Notes: generated by a model from the sequence alone, not told the origin. A stretch of DNA of 64,000 nucleotides from Anthoceros angustus (GCA_010909165.1 VJWM01000118.1:310001-374000); one strand, 5' to 3'; positions 21,837 through 33,989 are shown, numbered from the stretch's first letter. Numbers and translations: made by a program.

Positions 21837-22564
21837 CTGCTGCTGCTTGCCGATGCCGATGCAATTTCGCTACAAGCTCGCCGATTTGCTTACTTACAAA
21901 CTCGCGACTGTCGCTGGAATGAATTCAAACCCGCACGCGACAGAGAAGAAGGGAAATCTGAGGCGCCCGGGCGTGCAGCATGTTGGCTCGTCAGCGGATG
22001 ACTTGGCGACCCGGGAGGTGGTGCTTCCTGCGGCTGCATGAACACCATGCCAAATGTACACTCCAGTCCCACTACCTGTCGTGCTGCAAACTTACCGCTC
22101 ATGGCAATCGTACACAATCAAGGTAAACAGTACTGCAGTAAGGCGAATTGAAGAAGTCACACGTCACTGTGGAACACTGCGTAGAAAGGATTCATCAAAT
22201 CAGATCATCTAAGTGGTCCGTCAAATAAATTTTAAGTGGTCCACCAACTCAGATTACATCCACTTGCGGCCTTCATGGACTGCCAAGACTACAAGACCGT
22301 CAGGCACTGGTAACTGTTACCAAAATCTCATCACCATGAAAGCATCGTCGACGCATGCTAACAATATACACAGGCTCACCACTGCCTCATCCGCCCAAGG
22401 GTGATGGATCAGAATATGTGCTCTCCCATGCGTGAGCTAAGCTGCACCTTGGAGGTGGGCCAAGTTGAGAGTGTCATGCTAGAGAAACCGAGATGCGGGA
22501 CACCTGCCCTACATCTCTGATGCAGCAACATGATAAAGGCAAGACACTATTGGTGGGACGAGTT
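21837..22564. other. Intergenic region between HSD and Tim17/OEP16-like gene
   Basis: About 730 bp. It should contain the HSD promoter and the 3' untranslated region of the upstream minus-strand gene. The sequence aagtggtccgtcaaat/aagtggtccaccaact is a short imperfect repeat at 22210-22246. Nothing else is recognised. Confidence 0.4.
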
Positions 22565-23678
22565 TCAGATCCCAGTTGGAGGGTACTGAGCAGGCCGGAG
22601 GAAGTAATCACCAGCTGTGGCTACGGCAGCTGTAGCTGCTGCGGTGCCAAGAATCTTCACACCACTTCCTGATGTCGCTGACGCCATTGCTCCAGTGGCA
22701 GCACCTGCTACACAGGCGTTCACCTGCACACCAGAGCACCTGTTGAACTACGTGTGGTGTGATAGCAGGAGGTATGGACAGGTGTGTGAAGAGTAAGCAT
22801 AAGCAGATAGCCAGGTCCTTACCCAGTCTCTCTTCCTTCGCATTGATTCGACACCACAGCTCAATCCCACGTATGTACCGGCGAAGATACCTGCAAACCA
22901 TAGGATGAATTCGCATGATTTCCTTATCAGGCACAGGCAGGGGTATGACAAGTGAAAACTACTAGCTGCACCAACAAGATGAGAAACAGTCCGGCAGGAT
23001 ACATACCCCATCCAAGGCCATTCTTAATCATAGACTTCGCCTGGAAGCATACAAATCCACCACATAATTCAGGTCCCACGTAAAACAAAATACACCAGCG
23101 TCTACTTCAAACCACCACCACTCCTCACCGGGAAGGTACTGTCCGGCATCTCTTGCTATCAAAGGGGGTCTACAAATAGCACCCGAGCTCACAACTAACT
23201 TACTTGTGCCAGTTACTGTCCAACAAGATAACAATCGCATACTCCCTGCATGACCAGTCTCACACAAGGCTTACCACGTACAAAGCCCGAGAAGGTCCTT
23301 TGTGACCTGACAAAAGATTTGAAGCTCGATCAGGTCACGTGCATTCAGCGGCAGAGGAGGTAAAATGCAACCATGACATCGAGCCTCGAGCTTCTGAGAA
23401 AATCTAAAACAACCATGCCAAAATGACAAGGAGAACGTCGTCCAGGCTTGACAGCAACGACAGACATGCCACCAGCAGTGAAATGCACGTCCGAAAGAAA
23501 ACCATGCCCCCGTTCAGCCAGGCGCACCTTCTTTGGCAGCGTCATACGATCCCATGAAGACTCCCCAAGCCACACCTCCCTGCAAGCCACACAATCTGCG
23601 AGAATGAAAACCACAATTCGTCGGACCAGATTCCAACTCAACACCGCTAGAACCCGAAGCTCACTCAGCTGATGCCAT
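22565..23678 (-). CDS. Tim17/Tim22/Tim23-OEP16 family small membrane protein
   Basis: Six short exons: 23665-23678, 23528-23595, 23275-23306, 23007-23040, 22823-22890, 22565-22723. All are GT-AG and in phase, giving 124 residues. The first coding exon is only 14 nt (MASA plus two bases). The family forms four-helix channels or translocase subunits of mitochondria and plastids. Seen: Gly-rich helices GGVAWGVFMGSYDAAKEG (about 10-27), GWGIFAGTYVGLSCGVES, and KRDWVNACVAGAATGAMAS, which matches the conserved K-x-D-x-x-N-x-x-x-x-G signature of the family. The C-terminus has an Ala-rich helix and a short tail DYFLRPAQYPP. It looks nearest to OEP16-type (OEP16-4-like) proteins, but complex I B14.7 or a Tim subunit cannot be excluded from sequence alone. 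Confidence 0.8.
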
Positions 23679-25696
23679 GGCCACCTACTCTGCCAGTCCT
23701 CAAGCTTAAGAGCACAATTACAAACAGCGCCGCGTTGCAATCGACAAATTCTCTACACCAGCGTCACAAGATTCATTCACCAAACACAGCATTGCAGGCA
23801 GAAGAGGACCAGGCGCAATCAATGCCGCGACAGCTCGAAATCAGCACCAAATTAGCCTTGAAATCAACAAGGGAGGGCAAAGAGCAGGACCGACCGTGCC
23901 GATGCGCACAAATCCATCCACAGCGCGCGAGGTGCAAGGCACATCCCACGCATCCAGGGTGCGCGGCCGCTCCATCTTCGAGTTCCCCCTTCCTCTGGCC
24001 AAATTCCCGGACGGCCGGTTAACAACTCGGCTTGCTCGAACCTATCCGTCTCTATCTCGAAGCCCTAGATAATCGTCAGTGGATATCCAGTCCACCTTCA
24101 AGTCATAAGCGAAAACAATTCTTTTGTTTTAGCGCTAATTCTACTTCAGACAACATTCTTTCTTCGAGGCACCCTCTCATAACCTGTCATGACACCCTAT
24201 GAGAAAGCAAATTGACTTATATACATTGACGAGCCATTTCACCGTAATTGTATATCATAAAGGATATATTAAAAAGTTATATATATATACAATCAATAAT
24301 TTTACTAGAAAACATATCACTTACCTAGTAAAGCATTGTCTTCCAAGCTTTCAACGCTAAATTGAAGGAAAGAAATTGCATGCTCGCAAGTGGCGGTGGA
24401 GTGTAGGGTTAATCGGTCCTGCAATGAGGTAGTCACGAATAATTGTGGTAATTTAACTCTAAGTTCTAAGCTCTAACTTATATGACTCCTTCTAATTAAA
24501 ACATAGTTGTTGGTAATAGATGTCACTGTGTTTGTTGGTGCAAGTAGCAATGTGGTCGTATTGGCTTTTGTTGGTGTAGCTTTAAGGTTGTGGGAATGTT
24601 TGTATTTGTAGCTATAGGTTATAGACTTTTGTTACTACTATTCCCTCTGCTGCACATCGAGGGGTCTAGGATTACCTCCTCTATGACATGGTCTGTAGAC
24701 CATGTGTGTAAGCATATTACAAATGAATTGAGCCTGCTATTTTTATGTGTAGAAAATTTTTAAAAAATATTCTTTTTTTTCTCAGATTTTCCCCTATCCT
24801 CTTAAGGATGTCCCGATATGCGAGCTTTACAATAGGCTTCAATAGAAGGATAGTTTTATTTCCTCCTATCTCATGTATGAGTAACAAGAATGTACTTCAA
24901 TCTCTAATTTATGCTATGCATGTTTTTCCATTTGAGATTTCTTCTTCTTCTTCAAATGTCTACAATGATTTTGTGATTACACAAAACAACCATGAACTTG
25001 ATGAATCTACCAGAAGATAATTTGTCAAAAGTTTAACTTTAGCTTAGTTTCAAACTATTTCAAAACCATCTCATAATCATCCAAACTATGCAAGTTAATT
25101 TAGTCTCATGATGGTTAACCGTTCTTACTGAACTGTACTGTATCTTTTTCTTCTACTATATAATTATATAAAGGCTATAAATAATTATATTTATAAATCT
25201 ATTTATTAAATATTTCATAAGAGTGTTTGAATATCTACGGTGTAACAATAAAGCTAAGCCAAGAAAGTATTTGTATGCAGCTAGATAAATATTGTTGGGA
25301 AAGAGCATTGATTATTATTTATTCTAGTACATCACATACAAATATGTATCTTCCAAGTAACTTCACATCTTTTATATCATAACTACCATAGATGATAGAG
25401 CTATTAACCGCCCACCGCCTAAAAGATGTATTTTGGGTGCACACATCTAGGCAAAGCAAAATTAATTTATAAAATTAGGGAATTTTAAAATATATATAAT
25501 TATATACATATTACGTAATTACACATGCACAATTTTTGGGAATTTGGGCACCGATCATAGCAATATCCATGTTATGTTGCAAAAGTTAAAAAACACTACT
25601 TTTTGTCGCAAGATATATCAAATACGATACCAAGAATTCCTTATATTTATATATTATGCAGAATTGAAGTTTTCCAAACAAAGTGAATATGGTTGC
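23679..25696. other. Promoter-side region then AT-rich gene-poor DNA
   Basis: 23679-24020 is GC-richer and presumably 5' untranslated region and promoter of the Tim17/OEP16-like gene. From about 24100 base composition drops to AT-rich with ta microsatellite (24275-24292). A 91-codon open frame at 24745-25020 is Ile/Phe/Ser-rich and not recognised. No RNA gene is seen. Confidence 0.45.
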
Positions 25697-26137
25697 CTAA
25701 TCATTGATTGGCCCAATAAAGGAATACTCATAGTAACAGTCTTTGGCACTAAGAGAACCTGATTGTGCCCTTGGACAAAGCCGCATGAGTTCTTTGCGTA
25801 GTTCATCTAAACAAGCCAGACAGTCAGTTGCGGATTCTATTGTAATACCATTCCTGTAACAGTTGATCATTCCCCAAAAATATGAAGGAAATGGATCACC
25901 CAGACTCACATAGTAATATGGCATTTTTTGAGGGAATGTCGCAAATGCGCTTTGAACCAAATCGACTAACAAATTGCCTTTAAGACCCATTAACAAAGAG
26001 CCTTCAGGAAAATCAGGTCCACATGAAAAACCTAAAGTCGTTGTATCTGGTCGTAACCGACAGATTGCTCCATGACATTGAAGAATATAGCAAAATGATA
26101 TAAAGGTGAGTATGCACACAATTTTTGGGATTGCCAT
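25697..26137 (-). CDS. Secreted Gnk2/DUF26-like cysteine-rich protein
   Basis: A single-exon ORF of 146 residues starting at ATG 26137. Residues 1-23 form a signal peptide (MAIPKIVCILTFISFCYILQ). The C-terminal part resembles the Gnk2 (DUF26, stress-antifungal) domain: C-x12-C-x2-C in CYRN...DCLACL, then LCPRAQSG and DCYYEYSF, matching the family order C..C-x2-C..C..C with the closing aromatic YEYS. Canonical DUF26 has C-x8-C-x2-C, so the first spacing is longer. Such proteins are apoplastic lectin-like or antifungal; function here is inferred. A second, divergent family member lies at 28970-29437 on the other strand. The AT-rich coding sequence matches its surroundings rather than the GC-richer gene block. 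Confidence 0.65.
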   Translation of the reverse strand: MAIPKIVCILTFISFCYILQCHGAICRLRPDTTTLGFSCGPDFPEGSLLMGLKGNLLVDLVQSAFATFPQKMPYYYVSLGDPFPSYFWGMINCYRNGITIESATDCLACLDELRKELMRLCPRAQSGSLSAKDCYYEYSFIGPIND

Positions 26138-28027
26138 TTCTTATGGTTTTAAAATATAAAGAGTTTTTTGTTATATAATTATTGTAGGTGATCGATATTT
26201 TTTTAAGTAAGCAGATGACTTGGATCTTCTCTCATTTGCTGTAATGCTGAGACATAAGCACATGACATGTTGAGATAATAGATTCTAAAACAAAAGTTCC
26301 TGCAAATAAGAAGTAAATTATTAAAATATATATAATATAATTAATAAAATATTTTTGAATTTTTAATAGTACATTATTTAGCACCAAAGTTTTGTGAATT
26401 TTTTTTTTTTTGGAAATTACAATTTTGTTCCGCACTACATCACTTTGCATAAGCGTCATAATGGTTGGCCAACAACATTGTCTACATTATTCACACCATA
26501 GTTCATCTACCTCAAAAATGACATAATCTAGTAGAACGACAATAAAATTGCACTTAGTGGCTCCGTAGCATTTATTGAGTAGTTCAATAGTATTCATTAG
26601 CTTTAGTGCGTAAAGTAAAGTAAGATATCTCATAACTAACAACATCAAGTACTATTGTTGAAGTACTTTGAAGTTGTGTGCCTTATAAGGCAAGGCCTAC
26701 CAGTAAAGTAGGCCCCTACATTCCTACTTCATGGCCTTTTTCAGACAACGGGTGCTGACTTCAAAAGAGCTATAACAAGCGTTACTTTTAGTCACCAATA
26801 TGGGCAACACTTCTCTATCAACTTTCGAAGTAGGTAGGCCTTTCCGAACACCAAGATTCGGCCTTGTAGGAGCAGCAATACATCTCCAATCTGATATCCT
26901 GGGAGCATGATGCTCCCATCCATGGTATACATTAGAGGGTTTTTCTTCCACACTGTTTTGCTGTAGATGGGACCACACATCTCTGTTTGTTATATAAAGA
27001 TCTCGTAATTTGAAGAATTAGAAACTAAACATAAATAGTACACAAATAATCTAATTTTGTTGCATCTATTCTAAATGGTAGATGTAACTTTTTCCGTTTT
27101 GCAAAGATGAGATCAAGGTTAGGCACATATGAAACTAGTCTGCTCAAAGTAAAAGTAACAATACATAGCAATTAATTAAACGTAGCACATTTTGGAATCC
27201 ACGTGTACGCAAGCTAATTTATCCAAAGTACAAAATTCATCTTATCTCAATCAATCAAAAGCTTTTGCCAAGTCTTTTAGGATGAGGATTGAGCTCCACA
27301 CTCCAAAATATTGCACAAACTACTTAAATTGAGTGGGTCCATCCTTCTTTTAGGGAAACTCTCCTGCATCTATGTCGAGGAACTTTATAATATTCAAATT
27401 AAGATATGACCCACAATAATATTGAAACAAAAAGTGGGCCACAACCCATGTTGCGCTCCTCCCAACTCCAAAACTATCGGACTTGACTCTGCTTACAACC
27501 CCAACCAAACCAAGCAGTTGGAACTGCAATATAGAAGGTACCTTTGTTTTTTATAATGAACTTGGTTGTGGATTTAATTTCAGAGTAGCCTCGTAGGGCT
27601 TTGACATCAAGCGGCCCCCTGAGGCTTTTTTACAATGGGGAATGGGTAGCACGCCATCTTCAACACTGATCCAACTCAAGGGTGCTTGACCGTGGAGTTC
27701 CAATGGACCTCTAAATGTTACTCCTGAAGGGAGGACAAGGTATCTATTTCATGATAAGGAAATGGTATGAGAGAGTCAGCTAACAAATAGGATAATAGGG
27801 AAATAGCTAATCAATAGGAAAAGTAGCTGATTAATGGCGAGGAAAATTGGATAATACCCCTTATATAACGCTAAATGTTGTAAAGCAGAATAATCCTTAG
27901 TAAACTAACGGAAACCCAAGTAACCGTAGAAATATGACAATTCCACGTTAAGTCTAGAAAAGCCAAGAACTAGCTAGTGGTTAAGCACTGCTGGCTCGAC
28001 CTTCTTGGCCTATAACATGTGTCCCGT
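26138..28027. other. AT-rich gene-poor stretch
   Basis: This ~1.9 kb contains short open frames only (for example 26792-26980 and 26232-26459, minus strand), none recognised. There is a run of t at 26399-26411. I cannot assign a transposon family. Confidence 0.4.
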
Positions 28028-28694
28028 GTATATGTATTGTCACAAAATGAGAAACAGATCGTCCATTCCCTAAGCTTAAATCTTCGGCTGCATCGTAGCA
28101 AATATGTACTCTTTGGGGTGAAATAGAACAAATACAAAGGCCTAGTAGCCCAATTTGTAGGGTTAAGGATGACCTATTCAAAGTCCTTTGTAGGGTGGGT
28201 AACCACCACATCTACCACCAAGACTTGGTCACCTCATCCGAGGTCCAAGTTAGCTCTCACCATCCGACCTGTGCAAAGATTGTCTCCCCAGGCAAAAGAT
28301 TAGATCAAATATCTCAAATTTAAGTAGGAGGTCTCAATATATGAGACTATCAAAATCTGTATATGTATTGTCACAAAATGAGAAACAGATCGTCCATTCC
28401 CTAAGCTTAAATCTTCGGCTGCATCGTAGCAAATATGTACTCTTTGGGGTGAAATAGAACAAATACAAAGGCCTAGTAGCCCAATTTGTAGGGTTAAGGA
28501 TGACCTATTCAAAGTCCTTTGTAGGGTGGGTAACCACCACATCTACCACCAAGACTTGGTCACCTCATCCGAGGTCCAAGTTAGCTCTCACCATCCGACC
28601 TGTGCAAAGATTGTCTCCCTCTAGGCCAGAAAAGATTAGATCAAATATCTCAAATTTAAGTAGGACAGTCTCAATATATGAGACTATCAAAATA
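28028..28694. repeat. 331-bp tandem duplication
   Basis: Unit 1 (28028-28358) and unit 2 (28359-28694) are nearly identical and directly adjacent. They differ by a few short indels near the end of the unit (for example ctcccc versus ctccctctaggc). Small open frames on both strands simply follow the duplication. No coding function is recognised. Confidence 0.9.
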
Positions 28695-28969
28695 CGAGTA
28701 TTCCAGAAACTCAATATATTACACTCGTAAGATGTTACGTTTTGAGCACATAATAATAATTTGATTGATTATAATTCTAAAAAAAATTATTTGTGCATTT
28801 ACCTAATTCCATGTTTCCAAGAAAATGATTCTTTCAAAAATTCCTTTGGTTCTTGTCCTATTATTTGTATCTTGATCATGATTTATTATATACCAAATAA
28901 AACTATATAAGATTATAGTACTGTAACCTGCTCCTAGTTCTTAGTTTTTGAGATAGAAATGTATTTAAA

Positions 28970-29437
28970 ATGAAGATCATATTAAAAATTATATATGTAA
29001 GTATATTTTGTTTGAATATGATTGCATCACAACCTGAATGGTGGAAAACAAAAACCGAACTCGGATGTTCGATAAAACAATTTGACCCAATTGATCTAGC
29101 TCAAATACAATTGTTTACTTTGGTACAATTACTAGTTGAACAAGCTATTGAAAATCAACCAAGACGAGCTATGGTGGATCCTATCCCAAATATTATGCAC
29201 TTCATGGGTGAGGCTGAATGTACTGGTTGGGATTTGAATCCGCCTCCATTAGAAGATATTACCATTTTAGGTATGTATGTGTCAAAACAGGATTGTAGCT
29301 TGTGTCTGAACTTTCTTGTCTCCAAGATCCATAACCGATGCCCTATGAGTATAAGTGTTATAAGCTCTAATCGTGGATGTAAATTAGCATATGCATATAA
29401 TAAAAACTATAATGTTTGCCCCGCACCACCATTCTGA
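28970..29437 (+). CDS. Secreted Gnk2/DUF26-like cysteine-rich protein, divergent
   Basis: A single-exon ORF of 155 residues from ATG 28970. Residues 1-20 form a signal peptide (MKIILKIIYVSIFCLNMIAS). The second half carries QDCSLCL, NRCPMS and RGCKLAYAY, which follow the C-x2-C...C...C-aromatic order of Gnk2 domains, but no cysteine lies eight residues before the C-x2-C pair. An earlier AECTGW may serve. The last ~65 bases of the gene plus its 3' flank are duplicated just downstream (29601-29820). It is related in layout to the ORF at 25697-26137, but pairwise similarity is low. Family call is moderate; function is inferred. Confidence 0.55.
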   Translation: MKIILKIIYVSIFCLNMIASQPEWWKTKTELGCSIKQFDPIDLAQIQLFTLVQLLVEQAIENQPRRAMVDPIPNIMHFMGEAECTGWDLNPPPLEDITILGMYVSKQDCSLCLNFLVSKIHNRCPMSISVISSNRGCKLAYAYNKNYNVCPAPPF

Positions 29438-29820
29438 TAAAGTTAGTCACCATATCACTTAGTCACCATATCACTTAGCCCCCATACCAATGGTTTAAAG
29501 AAATGTATATGATAGTACATTATTGGTCAACTAAATATGAAATAGTATACACATGGTCTATACATTAAGAATGCATAAAATGCATTCTCTTTGTTCAATT
29601 TGTGGATGTAAATAAACATAAACATACGCATATAATAAAGATTATGATTTTTGCCCCCGAGCCGCCATCATGACATAGTTAGTCACCATATCACTTAGTC
29701 CCCATATCAATGGTTTAAACAAATATATATGATACTATATTATTGGTCAACTAAATATGAAATAGTATATACATAGTCCACACATTAAGAATGTATAAAA
29801 TGCATTCTCTTTGAACTTAG
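29373..29820. repeat. Tandem duplication of the Gnk2-like gene 3' end and flank
   Basis: Copy 1 (about 29373-29600) starts in the coding region at gtggatgtaaa. Copy 2 (about 29601-29820) repeats it with ~10% differences and has an early in-frame taa, so it cannot encode the original tail. Within copy 1 the phrase tagtcaccatatcact is itself doubled (29444-29477). Confidence 0.8.
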
Positions 29821-31656
29821 TGGATGTACTCAATATAAAATTTTATCTTATTTGTGAAATCATTACAAGCATACCTTACCAGCTTCTATTTAAGTTTTTA
29901 GACCTGTAAGATGAGAACCTGTGATATTAATAATCCATATGCATCTTGATCTTTCCAGGAATAATATAGTTCTTTATTGAGGGGAAAAGCTGATCCAGCA
30001 GAGGGAGACCTCCAAGGCCATAGTAAAAGGAGCAACTAAGCTCCATCCCTCAAGTCACCTACTAATGACCTTTTATAGGTATTGCATTTGTTGGTTCTCA
30101 CTTATAAGTTAAATGAAGAATTAACAAAATGTGGAGACTTAATGTATTTGCAGATATCCGAAGCCTTATCTACACCAAGGCAATGGGGAACAACCTACTA
30201 GAGGAGCCCAGGCCAAGGGAGACTAGCCCCCGGAAACTATCAACCACCCCCAAGATGTCGTAATCTAGAATGAGATAGGGCCTACCTACAACAAGAGTTG
30301 ATCCAGATTAAGTGCACTTTCTCTTATATATTGACTATAAGCGAACATGTGCCCAGATATCTCGCGAGCTTGATGACCCCACCGGCAGGAGCGGAAAAGC
30401 GAGTGTATAGGAATCGAGAAAGCTTGATTATGGGAGCACCTAGTTCTTGTACGCCTACCGGGGTTCCGCACCGCTTTACCCGAGCTAACAACTAATGGAT
30501 CAAGTTATTGACCACCGGGGTTAGCTCAATCTCGCTCCTAACCCATCGGACAATTGCTTAAGAGAGAAGTTGAATGAGGTGAGGTAGAGAGGTGCCGCTG
30601 GAAGGTATTTACCGACAACCCCTTCCCCCGAGACTCGTGCAAAGAGAGCAGCAAGAAGAAGTGCTTGCTGGCTGAGAGCGGAAACATCGATTGGTTAAAG
30701 CGGAGGTAAGAGATGAGGTTGAGATGAACGCACGCAAAAGAGGCTGCCGAATCGATACTTTGGCATCAGTAGAATTTCTTACCCAAGTGTGTGCATCCGT
30801 ATTTGTCGAACCCGCTAGGAGGGAAGAAGCTGCATCGTGAGAAGAGAGGATAACGCCACAGAAGAGGATACATTTCTTCCTGTGATAATGCGAGAGGGAA
30901 GAGAGTTTACTGAGGATCTTGTGGTAGAAAGGGAGGACTTTCTAATCTTGGTTCCTTCGTCTAGCTCTAGCGGTTATGTCCTAGGCATGCCCTACGCGTG
31001 CTCTGCTGCGGCCATTACTCCTATGCCAGCAGCCTCATCTGGACGCTAATCAGGTGTCCAGTCCTTCCCATTGAGCTACTCTTCAGCTCGCTGGCTCACG
31101 GCAATAGCTGGCCATGGCATTGACATGTTGAACACCATAATTTTTGAAGGGGGGGAATATACAACCCCCCTTCGAGGGAAAAAAAACCCCTTAGATGGAA
31201 AAGGCACCATCCTCAAACTGTGGGAATCGCCTGTTTTGAAAATAAACACACCCTCCATTAGTACACATGTTTGGGGAAAGAATGAATTTGTAAATAAATC
31301 TCCCTCACGGACCCAGCAATGGCGCCGGCTGGCCGGCGCTATTGCGGAGTACGAACAAGCTATAATGTTACACCCACAGTTGTGAAAATCGAAAACGTCA
31401 AAAATTAAAAGGTTCGGAGAGGACCAAAACATGCAGGTGGCGATACAATACAGTATAATGGCAATACAAGCAATGAATAAAATCTACTTCCTCTAACTCC
31501 ATAGGGAGGATTTGCTACACAAGTCTACAATGGTCCCTCATGAGGGCTTATCTGCGAGTCGACCATTTCTTACACTGAGACTGAATCTACAACAACTGCC
31601 AAATTGCGCATGCGTTCCATCTCCTACGCGTCAAAGCTGTCATTCTCCCCTAACGC
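29821..31656. other. Gene-poor stretch upstream of the methyltransferase 3' end
   Basis: Mixed base composition. Open frames at 30837-31049 and 31071-31385 are short and not recognised. A stretch near 31020-31085 resembles part of a tRNA on the minus strand (A-box-like tagctcaatggg), but no T-arm is present. Short G-run/C-run motifs occur at 31148-31197. Confidence 0.4.
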
Positions 31657-32512
31657 CTACTTGTCTTCATTGATATCATTCTGGGGGTCGGCATCTGTCA
31701 GGGTCGCCTGCCAAACAACATCCAAGGTTTGCTGCCCATCATCCATAAGTTCGCCGGTTGTTGTCTTCAAACTCTTCTCACTCAATGCTACAACTTGGGC
31801 TTTTAAGCAGTCCTTTTCACTAATACAAACCTTCTTTGCCCAGAACTGAGATGGCCCCCTCCGATGCGGCTCAAAAGTCAACTCTTCCTCTGCATCTGGC
31901 AGGACATCAATACCGTGTATGCGTTGTGCAATATAACCTGCGCATCTCAAGTCCGCCTCTACTGCAATATAGTTCCGGCCACACAATAATGCAGCTAGTG
32001 TCGTAGTGCCGCTGCTTGCACATGCATCAATAACCCAGTCCCCTTCCTTGGAGAATGTCCTCACTAGTTTCATCATGAGCCCTAATGGTCGTTGGTATGG
32101 GCACACCACCAACTTGTCATGAGAGACGTAAACCTGTTTCTTCATGACAGTAGGGTGTCCAATAACGGACCTTCAATTGTTGAAGGTCCGATGCATCACA
32201 TTTGGCATCATGGCAGCCCTTTCCTTCACACATCCTCCTTTCACACCTCATCCCACTGTAACGTACTCCACATTCTCAAATCCGCCTCTATCATTGTTCA
32301 TGTTAGTCTTGTCCCAGATAAATGATACTAATTCAAACTACGCGATAAACCACATGTTGTTTCCCACGAATAAGTGATTTGGAATGAACTTGTCCGCGGG
32401 ATTGCAGTTCCTCGCATGAAGCGTATTGCGTATGAGAAACGGTATTGCTCGCGTAAATGGTCTACATTGTGGGTCTTACTTTGCCCGAAACAAATAGGTC
32501 TGGGAATAGGGA

Positions 32513-32517
32513 CACTG
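32513..32517. other. Target-site duplication, left copy (cactg)
   Basis: The five bases cactg lie immediately before the first LTR of the array and recur at 39836-39840 immediately after the last LTR. Five bp is the usual length for LTR retrotransposon integration. Confidence 0.75.
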
Positions 32518-32669
32518 TGGAGTGCCAAATCCGATGTCCGTACTCCTGGCGACTTGTCTTAGGCTTGTTTTGTTTTTTTTTGGGTCAGCACTTAAGAGGA
32601 TAGGGAGGAGTTAGCCAATAAGTTGCTTGCATTGCACAGTGTGCAACTTTAGACCCTAGGTCCCCTAGG

Positions 32670-32940
32670 TCCGGAGTGGTCTGCCCGGCGAGGTCCGACG
32701 GAGTGGTCTGCCCGCGAGGTCTGGGAGTGGTCTGCCCGGCGAGGGTCTCGAGTGGTCTGCGGGCAGGTCTACGCGAGGTCTGCCCGGCGAGGTCTGGCGG
32801 AGGTCTGCTCGGCGAGGTCCGACGAGTGGTCTGCCCGGCGAGGTCTGGCGGAGGGTCTGCCCGGCGAGGTCTGGCGAGTGGTCTGCCCGCGAGGTCACGG
32901 AGTGGTCTGCCTTGAGAGGTCCGGGCGGAGTGGTTCGCCG
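32670..32940. repeat. ~27-bp GC-rich minisatellite in LTR 1
   Basis: About ten degenerate copies of ggtctgcccggcgaggtcyg with variable spacers. Equivalent blocks lie in the other array LTRs at about 34505-34930, 36380-36830 and 38430-38800. Copy number and spacing differ among the LTRs. Confidence 0.85.
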
Positions 32941-33095
32941 TGGTTTAGTTTGGTGGTACGCCGGCATGGACATTAAGGGGGAAGTACTGCAAGAAGTCCG
33001 GCGCAGTGATGAGCTACGCCCGGCATTACGACCTGTGGTTAGTACATATATAGTGTGGTTAGGATACATACATAGGCGGGTTAGGTTAGGGTATG

Positions 33096-33104
33096 GGGAG
33101 TATA
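33096..33104 (+). promoter_or_regulatory. Putative LTR TATA box
   Basis: The sequence gagtatataggaaggctc occurs at corresponding positions in all four array LTRs (near 33100, 35094, 36985 and 38945). Its position in mid-LTR upstream of U5 fits a retroelement promoter. No transcript evidence is available. Confidence 0.5.
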
Positions 33105-33309
33105 TAGGAAGGCTCAAGGCCCAAGACGGCAGACTATCCCTGTACCATCTTCAAGGCCCTGTGTTTCGCCTTCCGTGCTCGAGGAGCGGAGTGAGTTCCT
33201 GCCACCGCAGGTGATTAATTGGTGGTAGAGGGATGTGTTAGAGCTCGTGACGAGCCCGCCAACACGCTTTGATGGGTGCATGGGTCGGACTCGAGCTCGA
33301 GGTGCTCGG

Positions 33310-33600
33310 GTGATTTCGTAGACTAACCTTGGAGGCCGCCGAACGGAGGTCGGGGATGCAGAAGCCACTCCGCAGTAACGTGAAGCTGAGGGGATTAGGA
33401 GGCGCTTGGGGTGACTGGGCGGAAGCCATCCTGAGGTCAGCTGAACGGAGGTCGGGGATGCAGTGCCACTCTCCGCAGTAACGTGAAGCCGGAGGGGATT
33501 AGGAGGCGCTGGGGTGACCGGAAGCCATCCTGAGGCCGCCTGAACGGAGGTCAGGTGCAGTCGCTGGTTACCCGTAACGTGAAGCAGGAGGCAAAGGCGG
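33310..33600. repeat. ~110-bp subrepeats in LTR 1
   Basis: The unit ggggattaggaggcgctt...aagccatcc...aacggaggtc...cagtaacgtgaagc occurs two to three times in each array LTR (also about 35310-35610, 37200-37530 and 39165-39440). Units differ by short indels. Confidence 0.75.
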
Positions 33601-33989
33601 CCCGTGTGAATACATCGGCTGTTGGTGTTGTGACTACTAGCCGGAATGGATAAGGAGAGGAGGTCGCGCGGCGGCGTGTGTTGAGGTGGAGTTGTGGCCG
33701 ACAGAGTTGAGGAGCGCCGGGCGCCAGAGTACGAGATCGATGGGGAACGCGCGCTAAACCTCGCTCCGATGGAGAAACCGTGGGTTTGTGGGAAGGTCCG
33801 GTACGCGGTCCGTCCGAGTTGTGGAGGGGCACACACTTAGGTTGTGGAGCCACGACCCAACATGATGAAGTCCGCTCAGCGATAGGTTGTAGAGCTCAGT
33901 GCATTAAGCACGAGACCATTCCTTGGGAACGAACTCTTCCTACAACGACACGGATTGTGCGCCTACCGGCTATCACGAAAGTCGCCACA

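Larger units (their letters stand above)
32518..33989 (+). repeat. Array LTR 1
   Basis: Starts tggagtgccaaa and ends gtcgccaca. It contains a ~27-bp minisatellite (about 32670-32940), a TATA-like tatatagg near 33100, ~110-bp subrepeats (about 33310-33600), and a U5 end with acgacacggattgtgcgc shared with elements A-C. Confidence 0.85.

Noticed and set aside
26724-26980. Two overlapping minus-strand frames of 62-84 codons as a small gene
   Set aside because: Neither frame resembles a known family. No splice or start evidence favours one over the other.
31010-31086. tRNA-like stretch on the minus strand (tagctcaatggg followed by a possible anticodon hairpin)
   Set aside because: An A-box-like sequence and one stem are visible, but no T-arm with a GGTTCRA-type B box and no acceptor stem pairing could be found. 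At most a decayed tRNA-derived repeat.
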